Positions 16,793-25,774 of a DNA stretch of 57,301 nt are shown here, piece after piece. The stretch lies in NCBI GenBank assembly GCA_017303485.1, contig JAFLCY010000011.1, positions 1-57,301 of the forward strand, given 5' to 3'. A program made the translations under genes and the position numbers. Every line of letters begins with the position of its first letter. Position 1 is the first letter of the stretch. The notes beneath the pieces were generated by a model. It worked only from the letters and a program-made list of their open reading frames with translations. It was not told the DNA's origin and searched no databases. This DNA is from Rhodobacterales bacterium. Lineage in GTDB: Bacteria > Pseudomonadota > Alphaproteobacteria > Rhodobacterales > Rhodobacteraceae.

Positions 16793-17401
16793 TCAGGCCT
16801 CGGCTGCTTCCTCGTTCTCTTCCGACACCAGGCCCGACGGGGCCGCGACGTTGGCGATCACGAAGTTCCGCGCGATGGTCGGCTTGGCGCCAGCGGGAAG
16901 CTGCACATCGTCGATGTGGATGACGTCGCCGATCGCCCTGCCGGTCAGGTCGACCGTGATGTGATCGGGGATGTCGCCCGCGGTGACTTCCAGTTCGACT
17001 TCGGAGCGAACCACGGTCAGCGTGCCGCCGCGCTTCAGGCCCGGGGCAGCGTCGTGGTTGATGAAATCGACGTGGATGAACAGCTTGATCCGGCTTTCAT
17101 CGTGAATGCGCATGAAATCGACATGCGTCGGCAGGTCCTTGACCACATCGCGCTGGACGCCGCGGCAGATGACGTGGACGTCAGGCTGACCTTGAACCTT
17201 CAGATTGAAGAGCGTCTGCAGGAACCGGCCCTGCCGCAGCTTGGTCAGGAGGTAGTTGTAGTTCATCTTGATCGGCTGGGGCGTGACCCCGTCGCCGTAG
17301 ATGATGCCGGGTACGTTGCCCTCGCGGCGGGCTTGACGGGCGGCCCCCTTGCCTGTCCCCGTCCGTACCTCGGCCTTAAGATCGGTGATCTCGCGTGCCA
17401 T
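16793..17401 (-). CDS. rplY: 50S ribosomal protein L25/general stress protein Ctc
   Basis: 202 aa, the long L25-Ctc form (5S rRNA-binding domain plus C-terminal TL5 beta domain). Landmarks: [19 protein letters not shown] at the N-terminus, [20 protein letters not shown] in the middle, HVDFINH, and the TL5 part [20 protein letters not shown]. It ends in an acidic tail. The ATG at 17401 gives the canonical start [19 protein letters not shown]; an upstream in-frame ATG at 17443 adds 14 unlikely residues. Confidence 0.95.
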   Translation of the reverse strand: MAREITDLKAEVRTGTGKGAARQARREGNVPGIIYGDGVTPQPIKMNYNYLLTKLRQGRFLQTLFNLKVQGQPDVHVICRGVQRDVVKDLPTHVDFMRIHDESRIKLFIHVDFINHDAAPGLKRGGTLTVVRSEVELEVTAGDIPDHITVDLTGRAIGDVIHIDDVQLPAGAKPTIARNFVIANVAAPSGLVSEENEEAAEA

Positions 17402-17614
17402 TGGTCTCTCCATGTGTAAGTCCGCCATCCTCCAAGGGTGCATGGCGCGACCGGGGGGCTATAGCGACGAATCGGCAGGAAGGAAAGCATGAAGTTCCCG
17501 GGCCGGGCGACCGGGGCCGATGTCGCTTTCGCAAGTGTGACGCGTCGCGGGCGGACTGGCCGGAAGCGGGCAGGCGGGATAGCTGTCATGCTCTTGCGCC
17601 CCGGAGCCACTGCG

Positions 17615-18760
17615 ATGATTTCCCTACCCAATCTGGCCTATGCCCGTCCGGCCATCGCGGCCTTTGCTGCGATGGGCATCCTGTGGGGCACCTTTGCGGC
17701 GGTCCTGCCGGATCTGATGACGATGCTCGGGGTGGATGAAAGCCAGCTTGGCCTGTTGATCTTCTGCACGCCGATTGCGGCGATCAGCGCCATGCTGGTA
17801 GCGCCGGGATTCGGCGCTGCGACCGGGCGGGCGGCCTTGCCGCTGGCGGTGGGGCTGATGGCGCTGGCCTTTGCGCTGCCGGGGCAGGTGCCGGTCTGGT
17901 GGCTGTTTCCGCTGGCGCTGGCTTGCGCAGGTGCGGCGACCGGGCTGACCGACGTCCTGATGAACGCCCGCGTGGCGGCGATGGAAACCTCGCGCGGGTT
18001 GCACCTGATGAACCTGGCCCATGCCGCCTATTCCTTCGGCTATGCCGGGGGCGCCGTCATGACCGGGGTGCTGCGCGGCGCGGGCTGGGGGCCTGCTCAT
18101 GTGATGGGAACGATGGCGGTCGCGGGCCTGGTCTGTGGCCTTCTGACGCTGGAGCGGGACGGGCGGATCGAGGGGTTGCGCAAGCCGAAGGACGGCTCGG
18201 CAGGCAGCTTGGGTTGGGTTCCGGTGATCGGGGGCGGGATCGTGCTGATCGCCTTCATGACGGAAAACGCGGCGGAGAACTGGTCGGCTCTGCACATCGA
18301 GAAGACGCTGGGCGGCAGCCCCGAGCAGGGTGCGCTGGGGCCGGCGATGCTGGCGCTGACCATGGGTTTCGCGCGGCTGGGCGGACAGGGGCTGGCGGGA
18401 CGGGTGAACCCATTCACCCTCTTGCGACTGGGCGCGGTGATCGCGGCGGCAGGGGCGCTGGTCGTGTCGCAGGCGCCGGCGCCGGGGCTGGCCTATCTGG
18501 GGTTCTTTGTCATGGGGATCGGCGCCTCGGTGCTGGCGCCGACCGCCTTCTCGCTGGTGGGCCAGTTGAGCGATCCCCGCGCGCGGGCGCGGGCGGTCGC
18601 GCGGGCCACGCTGCTGGGTTATTTCGGCTATTTCGTCGGTCCGCCGCTGCTTGGCGTGATCGCGGGCAGCTTCGGCCTCCGCTCTGCCTTCGTCTATGCG
18701 GCCTGCCTGGTCGCGATGGTCTTCGTCCTGGCACCGGTGCTGGCGCGTCAGCGGACCTGA
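17615..18760 (+). CDS. MFS transporter
   Basis: 381 aa with about twelve hydrophobic helices. The pattern (AFAAMGILWGTFAAVLPDLM at helix 1, TDVLMNARVAAMET, LMNLAHAAYSFGYAGG, and MTENAAENWSALHIEKTLG in the central loop) resembles the YbjJ-type MFS subfamily, probably sugar-like or drug substrates. In-frame ATGs exist at 17489, 17588 and 17615; 17615 best fits the length of the first helix and has CGGAG upstream. Its 3' end overlaps the stop of the convergent decarboxylase gene by 13 bases. Confidence 0.8.
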   Translation: MISLPNLAYARPAIAAFAAMGILWGTFAAVLPDLMTMLGVDESQLGLLIFCTPIAAISAMLVAPGFGAATGRAALPLAVGLMALAFALPGQVPVWWLFPLALACAGAATGLTDVLMNARVAAMETSRGLHLMNLAHAAYSFGYAGGAVMTGVLRGAGWGPAHVMGTMAVAGLVCGLLTLERDGRIEGLRKPKDGSAGSLGWVPVIGGGIVLIAFMTENAAENWSALHIEKTLGGSPEQGALGPAMLALTMGFARLGGQGLAGRVNPFTLLRLGAVIAAAGALVVSQAPAPGLAYLGFFVMGIGASVLAPTAFSLVGQLSDPRARARAVARATLLGYFGYFVGPPLLGVIAGSFGLRSAFVYAACLVAMVFVLAPVLARQRT

Positions 18761-20331
18761 ACTTCCAGGAACCTTGGCCCGTCATGGGGCGTCGCCAGCA
18801 TCTCGGCCAGCTGGTCGGGGTCCTGTGGCACACTTGCAAAGACCATGTCGCAGGCCATCGCGAAATGTTCCATGTCCAGCGGCGAGGGATCGCAGCCGAG
18901 GACCTCCGGCACCTTGGCCTGGCGCAGGGCTTCGGCGATCTCGCGGAAGCCGGCGTTGTTCCAGACGACATAAGTGATGGGCAGTTTCTCGTCGACGGCA
19001 GTGCGCAGCTCTCCCGGGCTGAACTGCAACCCGCCGTCGCCGATGAGGCAGACGACCGGCACGCCGGGGGCGGCGATGGCGGCACCGACGGCGGCGCCCG
19101 GAGCATAGCCGAGCGCGCCGTAGCCGGTGGCGGCGTTGAACCAGCCGCGCGGGCGGTCGTGGTCGTAGTAAAGGTTCGCGGCATAGATCGGCTGGGTGCT
19201 GTCGCCGACGATGATGCAGTTCGGCATCGCATCGCGGATCGCCTCGACCATGTCCAGTTGAGCGGGCATGGGTTCGTACAGCGTGGCGAGTTCCGCCCGC
19301 GCCGCCCGACGGAGCGCTTCCGCCCGCTCAGGTCCCTCGCGGTTGGCCCGGATGGTCATCGGCAACAGGGCGGCCATCATGGCACCCGCTTCGGCCTTGA
19401 CCGGCATCTTGGCGGGGTGGCGGGCGAGCTGGTCGGCGCAGACGTCGATGCGGATCATGTCCGACAGGTTCGGCACCCGGCCATTGGCAAACATGTCGTA
19501 GTCGGTCGGTCCAAGTTCGGTCCCGACAGCGAGGATCTGGTCGGCGTCGGCGATGAATTTGCGCACCGAGGTCAGGCTGGGCGAGGCGGGCACGGTCAGC
19601 CGATGGCCGAACATCGCGCCGCGTGCGTTTACCGTCTGGATCACGGGGGCATCCAGAGATTCCGCCAGTTTCTGCAACTGGGTTTCCGATCCTCGAATGC
19701 CGCCACCCGCCAGGATGACGACCCGTTCCGCGGCGTTCAGAGCGGCGGCGATGCTGCGCAGGCGACCAAGCGGCAAGGGGACAGCGCTGCCCGAGACCAC
19801 AGGGGGCGGCAGTTCCGGGCAGGGCTGGCCCATCATGTTGGTGGATATCTGGATATGGACCGGGCCGGGGCGACCTGCCGTCATCGCGGCGAAGGCACGG
19901 TCCAGGACTTCGCCCAGCTTCTTGGGGTCGGTCACCGTTTCGGTGTGGCAGAGCGTGGCCACCATCGCGCCCTGGTCGGGCAGTTCGTGCAGCCGGCCAA
20001 GTCCCTTGCCCAGCGTGTCGCTGCGCCCGAGGCCCGAGACGACGAGCATGGGGACGGAATCCGCCTTGGCCTGGGCCATCGCGGTAAGCGTGTTGGTCAG
20101 GCCCGGCCCGGTGATCACGAAGGCGGCCGCCGGTTTGCCCGAGACGCGGGCATAGCCGTCGGCCATGAAGCCCGCGCCCTGTTCGTGGCGCGGTGTGACA
20201 TGGCGGATCTTGTCACCAGCGGCGACGAGGCCGCGGTAAAGCTCGATCGTGTGGACGCCGGGAATGCCGAAGACCGTGTCAATGCCGCGCGCGATCAGGC
20301 CTTCGACAAGGCGGATGCCGACAGTGGTCAT
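18748..20331 (-). CDS. Thiamine-diphosphate decarboxylase, AruI-like (5-guanidino-2-oxopentanoate decarboxylase)
   Basis: 527 aa, a three-domain ThDP enzyme of the acetolactate-synthase family. Glu50 in THPRHEQGAGFMADGYAR-like sequence (observed VTPRHEQGAGFMADGYAR) activates ThDP; the central domain has VILAGGGIRGSE; the ThDP-Mg motif begins LIGDGGLQFSPGEL (about residue 430) and ends VVWNNAGF. Its partner aminotransferase closely resembles AruH of Pseudomonas aeruginosa, which works with AruI in the arginine transaminase pathway (arginine to 2-ketoarginine to 4-guanidinobutyraldehyde). That role is inferred from the pair; another 2-keto acid is possible. It is the third gene of tetR-aruH-aruI, with an ATGA overlap. 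Confidence 0.75.
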   Translation of the reverse strand: MTTVGIRLVEGLIARGIDTVFGIPGVHTIELYRGLVAAGDKIRHVTPRHEQGAGFMADGYARVSGKPAAAFVITGPGLTNTLTAMAQAKADSVPMLVVSGLGRSDTLGKGLGRLHELPDQGAMVATLCHTETVTDPKKLGEVLDRAFAAMTAGRPGPVHIQISTNMMGQPCPELPPPVVSGSAVPLPLGRLRSIAAALNAAERVVILAGGGIRGSETQLQKLAESLDAPVIQTVNARGAMFGHRLTVPASPSLTSVRKFIADADQILAVGTELGPTDYDMFANGRVPNLSDMIRIDVCADQLARHPAKMPVKAEAGAMMAALLPMTIRANREGPERAEALRRAARAELATLYEPMPAQLDMVEAIRDAMPNCIIVGDSTQPIYAANLYYDHDRPRGWFNAATGYGALGYAPGAAVGAAIAAPGVPVVCLIGDGGLQFSPGELRTAVDEKLPITYVVWNNAGFREIAEALRQAKVPEVLGCDPSPLDMEHFAMACDMVFASVPQDPDQLAEMLATPHDGPRFLEVQVR

Positions 20332-21515
20332 GCTGCATTCCCAAGGATGCTGGCCGCATGGGCGGCGATACGGTTGGCGGCGAGAGTGGTGCGGTCGTCC
20401 GGCTGGGTGAGAGACAGGCGCAGCCAACCGGCAAGTCCCGCGCCGAAGCTCTCGCCGGGCATGACGGCGACTTTCTGGCGGTCCAGCAGGCTGGAGGCGA
20501 AATCCGCGCCCGAAAGGCCGGTGGCGCGGACGTCGACCAGGGCGAACATGCCAGCCTCGGGCCGGTGGACCCGCAACCCGCCAACGCCGTCGAGCGTCTT
20601 GGCGATGATCCCCGCCCGGCGCGAGAAGCGGTCAGCCATGCCCTCGGCAACGGGCGAAGGTTCGGAAACTGCAAGTTCTGTCATGTCAGCGATAAACGGC
20701 TGCGAGCCAAAAAGCATGGTTTCTGAAAGTGGCAGCAGCCGGGCGCAGAATTCGGCGGGGCCAACGCACCAGCCGGACCGGAAGCCGGGGGCCGCGTGTG
20801 ACTTCGAGATCGACGAGGCGACGACGGTACGGTCCGCGAACTCGGGGAAATCAAGCGGCGAGGAAAAGGGGACGTTGGGGAAAACTAGGTCTTCGTAGAC
20901 TTCGTCCGAGAGAATCCACAGGTCATGCGCGCGGGCAAGCTCGCCCAGGGCGCGGATGTCAGCAGGGCGCAGCACGGCGCCGGTCGGATTGTGAGGGGTG
21001 TTCAGGAACAGGACGCGGGACCGAGGGGTGATGCGGGCGGCCACGTCGGCGACCTGCATCCGGAAGCCATGCTCCGGTTTCAGCGGCACAGGGACGGCCT
21101 GCGCGCCGGTCTGGGCGATCAGACCTTCGTAGGTAGCATACATCGGGTCCCCAATCAGCACCTCGTCACCCGCCTCGGCCAGGGCACGGAGGACGGCGTA
21201 AAGCACGGTCTGTGTGCCGGGCAGACACATGATCTGGTCGCGGCTGATCTCACGCCCACGGCGGGAAGTGTAGCGCGCGGCCAACGCCGCGACGACGCCG
21301 GGTTCGCCGCGCCCATTGGAATAGCCCGTGCGTCCTGATGCCATCGACCGCGCCGCGGCTTCGATGTAGCGGGCGGGGGTGGGCGTGTCGGGTTCGCCAA
21401 TCGTCAGCTCGATGATGTCGTCACCTGCGGCCTTCATGGTGCGGGCCCGGGCGTGAAGCGCCCATTTCGCCCCAGCAAGGCCGGAGAGGCGGTCGGTGAC
21501 GGAAGCATATCTCAT
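20328..21515 (-). CDS. PLP aminotransferase, AruH-like (arginine:pyruvate transaminase)
   Basis: 395 aa, class I/II fold-type I aminotransferase. PLP lysine is Lys238 in SSISKSHAAPG; Asn176 is in NTPHNPTGAVL, and Asp204/Tyr207 in ILSDEVYEDL. The N-terminus MRYASVTDRLSG, the GDPMYATYEGL segment and the late GGMF-like EAGMFALVDVRATGLSG all parallel AruH of P. aeruginosa as remembered. It would transfer the amino group from arginine (or a related amino acid) to pyruvate. The stop overlaps the start of the decarboxylase, and its start overlaps the end of the tetR gene, both as ATGA. Confidence 0.75.
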   Translation of the reverse strand: MRYASVTDRLSGLAGAKWALHARARTMKAAGDDIIELTIGEPDTPTPARYIEAAARSMASGRTGYSNGRGEPGVVAALAARYTSRRGREISRDQIMCLPGTQTVLYAVLRALAEAGDEVLIGDPMYATYEGLIAQTGAQAVPVPLKPEHGFRMQVADVAARITPRSRVLFLNTPHNPTGAVLRPADIRALGELARAHDLWILSDEVYEDLVFPNVPFSSPLDFPEFADRTVVASSISKSHAAPGFRSGWCVGPAEFCARLLPLSETMLFGSQPFIADMTELAVSEPSPVAEGMADRFSRRAGIIAKTLDGVGGLRVHRPEAGMFALVDVRATGLSGADFASSLLDRQKVAVMPGESFGAGLAGWLRLSLTQPDDRTTLAANRIAAHAASILGNAA

Positions 21516-22171
21516 GGCAGGGACTTTCCAAAATCGGGCAACATAGAAGTATGGGCCAGCAGGTCAACGCCGAGGATGGCGCCGATCGAGGTGAGGCCGA
21601 TGGTGATGACCTCGCCGGGGGCGAAGGCCGCAGGCAGGAGCGAGCCTTCGACCCAAAGCCCGTCGATCAGTGCGTTGCAGGCAATGGCCTCGGTTCGGGT
21701 CTGCCCGGCGCGGGGCGTGCGGGGAAGGGTTTCGATCAGGTGCTGCAGGGCATCGCGGTAGGCAAGATACCCGGCCTCATGCACGGACAGAAGCTCGGGG
21801 TCGCTGCGCACCTTGTGCATGTAGCCGGCCCAGAGGACGACAGCGCCGGCGTCAAGGACCGGTGGGCGGAGCGAAGCGGCGATGAAGGCGGCGAGGCGTT
21901 CCTCGGGCCCGGCACCAACGCCTTCGATCGCATCCGAGCCCTTCGCGGTCATCCCGTCCATCAACGCGCGATAGGCGGCGCGGGTCAGTTCGTCCTTGGA
22001 CTGAAAGTAGTGGCGGATCAGGCCTGGCGTCACTCCGGCCCGTTCGGCGATGGCGCGAACGGTCGCGGCCTCCGGCCCGCCTTCGGCCACCAGTTCCTGC
22101 GTGGCAGCGATCAGGGCCGAGCGGCGGCTCTCTTCACTTTCACGGCGATAGAGGCGGCGGGCGGGCTGCAT
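21512..22171 (-). CDS. TetR-family regulator of the aruHI-like operon
   Basis: 219 aa. The HTH spans roughly residues 25-70 with VRAIAERAGVTPGLIRHYFQSKDEL, the TetR recognition motif; the C-terminal domain (AYRALMDGM..., VLWAGYMHKVRSDPELLSVH) is like BetI-type regulators. The ATG at 22171 is preferred over one at 22225, because the intervening 54 bases hold a palindromic operator candidate and the added residues look non-coding. It overlaps aruH by ATGA, so it heads its own operon and very likely autoregulates it. Confidence 0.85.
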   Translation of the reverse strand: MQPARRLYRRESEESRRSALIAATQELVAEGGPEAATVRAIAERAGVTPGLIRHYFQSKDELTRAAYRALMDGMTAKGSDAIEGVGAGPEERLAAFIAASLRPPVLDAGAVVLWAGYMHKVRSDPELLSVHEAGYLAYRDALQHLIETLPRTPRAGQTRTEAIACNALIDGLWVEGSLLPAAFAPGEVITIGLTSIGAILGVDLLAHTSMLPDFGKSLP

Positions 22172-22184
22172 GGCGTCCGGATTG

Positions 22185-22200
22185 TTGTACGCGCGTATAA
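22185..22200. promoter_or_regulatory. Candidate TetR operator
   Basis: TTGTACGCGCGTATAA contains the perfect 10-bp palindrome TACGCGCGTA with outer TT/AA symmetry, 14 bases upstream of the regulator's ATG in its leader. Position and symmetry fit autorepression of the tetR-aruH-aruI operon. Confidence 0.55.
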
Positions 22201-22245
22201 TCGCCGCGTTCGCCGGAAACGTCAACTGATAAGGGTCGGGTAGGC

Positions 22246-23142
22246 TCAGCCGCCGGATACATCCTTGTGGATGATCACATCGGTCTGCGGATAGGCAGTG
22301 AGGATCGCGCGGCGCAGGCTTGCGCCGATGTCATGCGCCTCGCGCAGCGACAGGCTGCCATCCAGTTCGATGTGAAGGTTGACGAAGATCCGGCTGCCTG
22401 CAGTCCGGGTCTTGAGGTCGTGAAAACCATGGACGCCCGGCCAGTCGCGGGCGATCCTCGCGATACCCTCCAGGACGGCGGGATCGGCCGAGCGGTCCAT
22501 CAGAGCGTCCCAGGCATTCTTGCCGATGCGGAGTGCGCCGATCATCATGACGGCGGCGGCGGCAAGCGCCACGACCGCGTCAATGGACCCGATGCCGTAG
22601 CGGCTGGAGACCCAGAGCGCGACCATCGCGCCGATGCTGGGAAGGAGGTCGCCCAGGTAGTGCAGTCGGTCGGCGGCGACGACCTTGCTGCCGGTGGCGC
22701 GGGCGACGCGGCCCTGCCACCAGACCAGACCAAGGGTCAGGACAATCGACGCGGCCATGACCACAAGCCCCCGCCCTTCGGACGCGAGCTGCGGCGGCTG
22801 GTCGGCGGACAGCCGTCGGATGGCGGCCCAGCCGATGACCCCTGAGGAGGCAAGGATGAAGGCGGATTGCGCGAGGGCAGCAAGGTCTTCGGCGGAGGTG
22901 TGACCGAAGGCGTGGTCCTCGTCGGCCGGGCGTGCGGCATAGACGATGGCCGCAGCCGCCCCGAGCGACATCATCAGGTCCAGCGCAGAATCGGCCAGCG
23001 AAGCGGCAATGGAGAGCGCGCCGGTCTCGGCCAGCGCCCAGAGCTTGAGCAGGACAAGGATCCCGGCAACCAGCACCGAGGCAAAGCCCGCCGAGATGGC
23101 AAGCCGCAAACCGGATTCTGGCGGGTTATTCGACAATTTCAC
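22246..23142 (-). CDS. Cation diffusion facilitator (FieF/YiiP-like metal exporter)
   Basis: 298 aa with six hydrophobic segments and a cytoplasmic C-terminal domain. The transport-site residues match YiiP: Asp51 and Asp55 in ASLADSALD, His161 and Asp165 in AADRLHYLGD. HAFGHTSAEDL (His77, His81) follows helix 2 and the C-terminal metal-binding domain has VHGFHDLKTRTAG, NLHIELDGSLSLREAH and IIHKD. The D-D-H-D set is usual for Zn/Fe/Cd export. Its start overlaps the end of the SH3 gene by 17 bases, so they are probably co-transcribed. Confidence 0.9.
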   Translation of the reverse strand: MKLSNNPPESGLRLAISAGFASVLVAGILVLLKLWALAETGALSIAASLADSALDLMMSLGAAAAIVYAARPADEDHAFGHTSAEDLAALAQSAFILASSGVIGWAAIRRLSADQPPQLASEGRGLVVMAASIVLTLGLVWWQGRVARATGSKVVAADRLHYLGDLLPSIGAMVALWVSSRYGIGSIDAVVALAAAAVMMIGALRIGKNAWDALMDRSADPAVLEGIARIARDWPGVHGFHDLKTRTAGSRIFVNLHIELDGSLSLREAHDIGASLRRAILTAYPQTDVIIHKDVSGG

Positions 23143-23674
23143 CCTCCTTCACGCCCCAGATCGCAGTGGTCCGGATCCAGCCGCGGGTTCCGTCAAGCGA
23201 GACGCGGCACCAGGCGGGCTGACATTCCAGGATGCGCCCGACCACCCCCATTTCGGCCTGGGCGACCACCGTCGATTCGTCGTCAGGTTCGCCATGCAGT
23301 TCCGCCATGTCGAGGGTCACCAGCGCGGTTCGCACACCTGAAAGGAGCGAATAGTGCACCCAGCCGCCCGCGCCCTCGGAATCTTCGACGCGGCGCCAGT
23401 TCTCGTATTCAGCAGTGATCTTCAACGGCATGCCCGCGCGGGTGAAGACCCAGTCGATCCGGTGGGTCAGTCCGGGGCCGCGCCGCGCATTGCCCTCGCT
23501 GCCCTTCAACGAGACGAAGCGGGGAAGCGGCAGGTTGGTCACGCAGCCGACGTCGGGCTGGCATTGCTTTTCCGGCGGCTTGTCGGTCTTGAGCGGCGGG
23601 TCGGTCTCTTGCGCAAGCGCCATCGCGCCCGAAAGCAAGCCAAGTACCGCCAGAACCGATAGCCACCGCTTCAT
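23126..23674 (-). CDS. Secreted SH3-domain protein
   Basis: 182 aa. A signal peptide (MKRWLSVLAVLGLLSGAMALAQ) is followed by a Pro/Lys-rich spacer with a cysteine pair (CQPDVGC), then two bacterial SH3-like repeats: LKGSEGNARRGPGLTHRIDW...ENWRRVEDSEGAGGWVHYSL and a second with PDDESTVVAQ...CQPAWCRVSLDGTRGWIRTTAIWG. Such DUF1058/SH3 proteins are periplasmic and probably bind the cell wall. It overlaps and precedes the CDF gene. Confidence 0.85.
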   Translation of the reverse strand: MKRWLSVLAVLGLLSGAMALAQETDPPLKTDKPPEKQCQPDVGCVTNLPLPRFVSLKGSEGNARRGPGLTHRIDWVFTRAGMPLKITAEYENWRRVEDSEGAGGWVHYSLLSGVRTALVTLDMAELHGEPDDESTVVAQAEMGVVGRILECQPAWCRVSLDGTRGWIRTTAIWGVKEGEIVE

Positions 23675-23793
23675 TCCGCTGCCTCACCGGATGGGCACTG
23701 CCACCTTACCGTTCACCGGGTCTTGTGCATCGCCCCGCTTGGCGGCACCTTGCCCCAAGGACGCCGGATTTGGAAGTGTCGGGGAGATCACGC

Positions 23794-24780
23794 ATGCCTG
23801 CCAGCCATCTGACTGTGATCGTGACGCGACGGCTGCCGGAAGCCGTGGAGACGCGGATGAAAGAACTGTTCGACGTCGAGCTGCGCGACCCTGACGTGGC
23901 GATGACGCGCGAGGAGCTGGCGGAGGCAATAAGGCGGGCCGATGTGCTTGTGCCGACGATCACCGACACGATCGACGCGGGGCTTCTGGCGCAGGCGGGC
24001 GAGAAGCTGAAGCTGATCGCGAACTACGGCGCGGGGATCGACCACATCGACGTGGCGACGGCGCGGCAACGGGGGATCCTGGTCTCGAACACGCCGGGCG
24101 TGGTGACCGAAGACACGGCGGACATGGTGATGGCGCTGATCCTCTCGGTGACTCGGCGCATTCCGGAGGGCCTGCACCTTATGCAAACGGGCAGCTGGGC
24201 CGGCTGGGCGCCGATGGCGAATCTGGGCGGGCGGCTGGGCGGCCGGCGGCTGGGCATCCTGGGGATGGGACGGATCGGACAGGCGGTAGCGCGGCGGGCG
24301 CGGGCATTCGGGTTGCAGGTCCACTATCACAATCGCAAGCGGGTGCGCCCCGAGATCGAGGCTGAACTTGAGGCGACTTACTGGGAAAGCCTCGACCAGA
24401 TGCTGGCCCGGATGGACATCCTGTCGGTCAACTGCCCGCACACGCCGTCGACCTTCCATCTGCTGAATGCGCGACGGCTGAAGCTGATGAAGCCCTCGGC
24501 GGTGGTGGTGAACACTTCGCGCGGCGAGGTGATCGACCAGAACGCGTTGACGCGGGCATTGCGGGCGGGGGAACTGGCCGGGGCAGGGCTAGACGTCTAT
24601 GAACACGGCACCGACATCAATCCGCGGCTTCTGGAGCTGCCGAACGTGGTGCTATTGCCGCATATGGGGTCGGCAACGGTCGAAGGCCGGATCGAGATGG
24701 GCGAAAAGGTGATCATCAATATCAAGACTTTCGCCGACGGCCACCGACCGCCGGACCAGGTTGTCCCCGGCATGTTCTGA
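23794..24780 (+). CDS. D-isomer 2-hydroxyacid dehydrogenase (glyoxylate/hydroxypyruvate reductase-like)
   Basis: 328 aa, NAD(P)-dependent. The dinucleotide motif is GMGRIG at residues 157-162; the catalytic triad is Arg243 in NTSRGEVID, Glu270 in AGLDVYE and His290 in VLLPHMGSAT. NYGAGIDHIDVATARQRGI is the substrate-domain hallmark. Sequence style fits the Rhodobacteraceae D-glycerate dehydrogenase/glyoxylate reductase group, but substrate choice cannot be fixed. The ATG at 23794 follows GGGGAGATCACGC; an upstream in-frame ATG at 23725 adds an unlikely leader. Confidence 0.88.
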   Translation: MPASHLTVIVTRRLPEAVETRMKELFDVELRDPDVAMTREELAEAIRRADVLVPTITDTIDAGLLAQAGEKLKLIANYGAGIDHIDVATARQRGILVSNTPGVVTEDTADMVMALILSVTRRIPEGLHLMQTGSWAGWAPMANLGGRLGGRRLGILGMGRIGQAVARRARAFGLQVHYHNRKRVRPEIEAELEATYWESLDQMLARMDILSVNCPHTPSTFHLLNARRLKLMKPSAVVVNTSRGEVIDQNALTRALRAGELAGAGLDVYEHGTDINPRLLELPNVVLLPHMGSATVEGRIEMGEKVIINIKTFADGHRPPDQVVPGMF

Positions 24781-24981
24781 GCGATCCGGGTGACCCGACG
24801 GCACCCGAAGTCGTACCGAATCGCCACTACACGCAACCTGACGGCGAATCAGGCAAGATTCCTGTGGAGAACCAGAGGCGGACCCCCCGGACCGATTGCC
24901 CCGTGCTGATTCGGGCTTTAATCAAATTTGGCGGAGTCAAGGCAATTAGGCCGATGATCCGGTCTGTTGAGGAGACAAAGA

Positions 24982-25206
24982 ATGATGGAAGCCCTGAAAC
25001 CTGTCCTGGTGGCCGCGACGATCCTGTCGGCATCGGTGGCGCAGGCTGGCGGCCCGGTGATCATCGAGGAAGGTCAAGGCGAAGAGATCGCCGCGAAGCC
25101 AGCAAGCTCGGTCGGCGTCCTGCCGATCCTCGGCGCACTGGTGCTGATCTGCCTGGTGGCCTGTGGCGGCGGCGATGACGATCCGGCACCGACCGTTCCC
25201 AAGTGA
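24982..25206 (+). CDS. Small single-span membrane peptide, paralogue 1
   Basis: 74 aa. Signal-like N-terminus ending VAQAGG, a short acidic stretch (PVIIEEGQGEEI), one hydrophobic segment (VGVLPILGALVLICLV) and the tail ACGGGDDDPAPTVPK. It shares the layout AGGPV-acidic linker-helix-CxxxCG-DDD with the two following genes. A GAGGAG ribosome site precedes the ATG. If the signal is cleaved at AQA/GGP, the mature N-terminus would be periplasmic and the Asp-rich tail cytoplasmic. The family is unnamed to me and its function is unknown. Confidence 0.7.
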   Translation: MMEALKPVLVAATILSASVAQAGGPVIIEEGQGEEIAAKPASSVGVLPILGALVLICLVACGGGDDDPAPTVPK

Positions 25207-25567
25207 CAATTGGCCGGTCCCTGACGTCACTAGGGCAGATCGGCTCTGACTGAATCTCGACGTTGGGCAGGGATTCGACTTGTTTGAACTCCTGTCCTCC
25301 GTGGCATGTTCCGCATGCCGACTGGATTGACGCGCCGTCCCCTTTGACGGTGCCGATTCCCGGCTTGTCGTGATGCGCAAAAATGCCCTGCGGACACCGC
25401 GCGCGCGCCAGAGGTTGAACATAGTGCGCGCTCAAGCTGTTGCAAATAAGCCAAACCACGAATCCATTCACGTCTTCGCGAAACGAATCCATTGTGCAGA
25501 GAACATCGCCAACCTAGCGTGGCGGAGCATGTGCCCCGGGATTCCCGGATTAAAGAAAGGAACTGCC
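25207..25567. other. Intergenic region between small peptides 1 and 2
   Basis: 361 bases without a convincing gene. The only structure I see is the palindrome CCGGGATTCCCGG at 25536-25548, 19 bases before the next ATG, which could be an operator or leader hairpin. Confidence 0.4.
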
Positions 25568-25774
25568 ATGAAGAACGTTGTTTCGCCGGTGCTGGCGCTG
25601 GCCCTGACCGCTTCCGCTGCCTTCGCGGGTGGCCCGGTCGTCGTTGAAGAAGAGCCGGTTGTCGAAGCCGCGCAGCCCCGCTCGGGCTGGATCGTTCCGG
25701 TGATCGTGGGTCTGGTTGTGCTGTGCGCCGTTGCCTGCGGCAACGACGACGATACCGCCAGCCCGACCACCTGA
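25568..25774 (+). CDS. Small single-span membrane peptide, paralogue 2
   Basis: 68 aa: signal peptide MKNVVSPVLALALTASAAFA, mature start GGPVVVEEEPVVEAAQPRSG, hydrophobic helix WIVPVIVGLVVLCAVA, then CGNDDDTASPTT. Nearly the same design and wording as paralogue 3. The ribosome site is AAAGGAACTGCC. It is followed by a strong terminator, so it is transcribed as a single gene. Confidence 0.75.
   Translation: MKNVVSPVLALALTASAAFAGGPVVVEEEPVVEAAQPRSGWIVPVIVGLVVLCAVACGNDDDTASPTT

Noticed and set aside
17899-20898. 999-residue plus frame over MFS, aruI and aruH regions
   Set aside because: Runs out of frame through the MFS gene and antisense to two clear enzymes; composition is Gly/Arg/Asp-rich without motifs.
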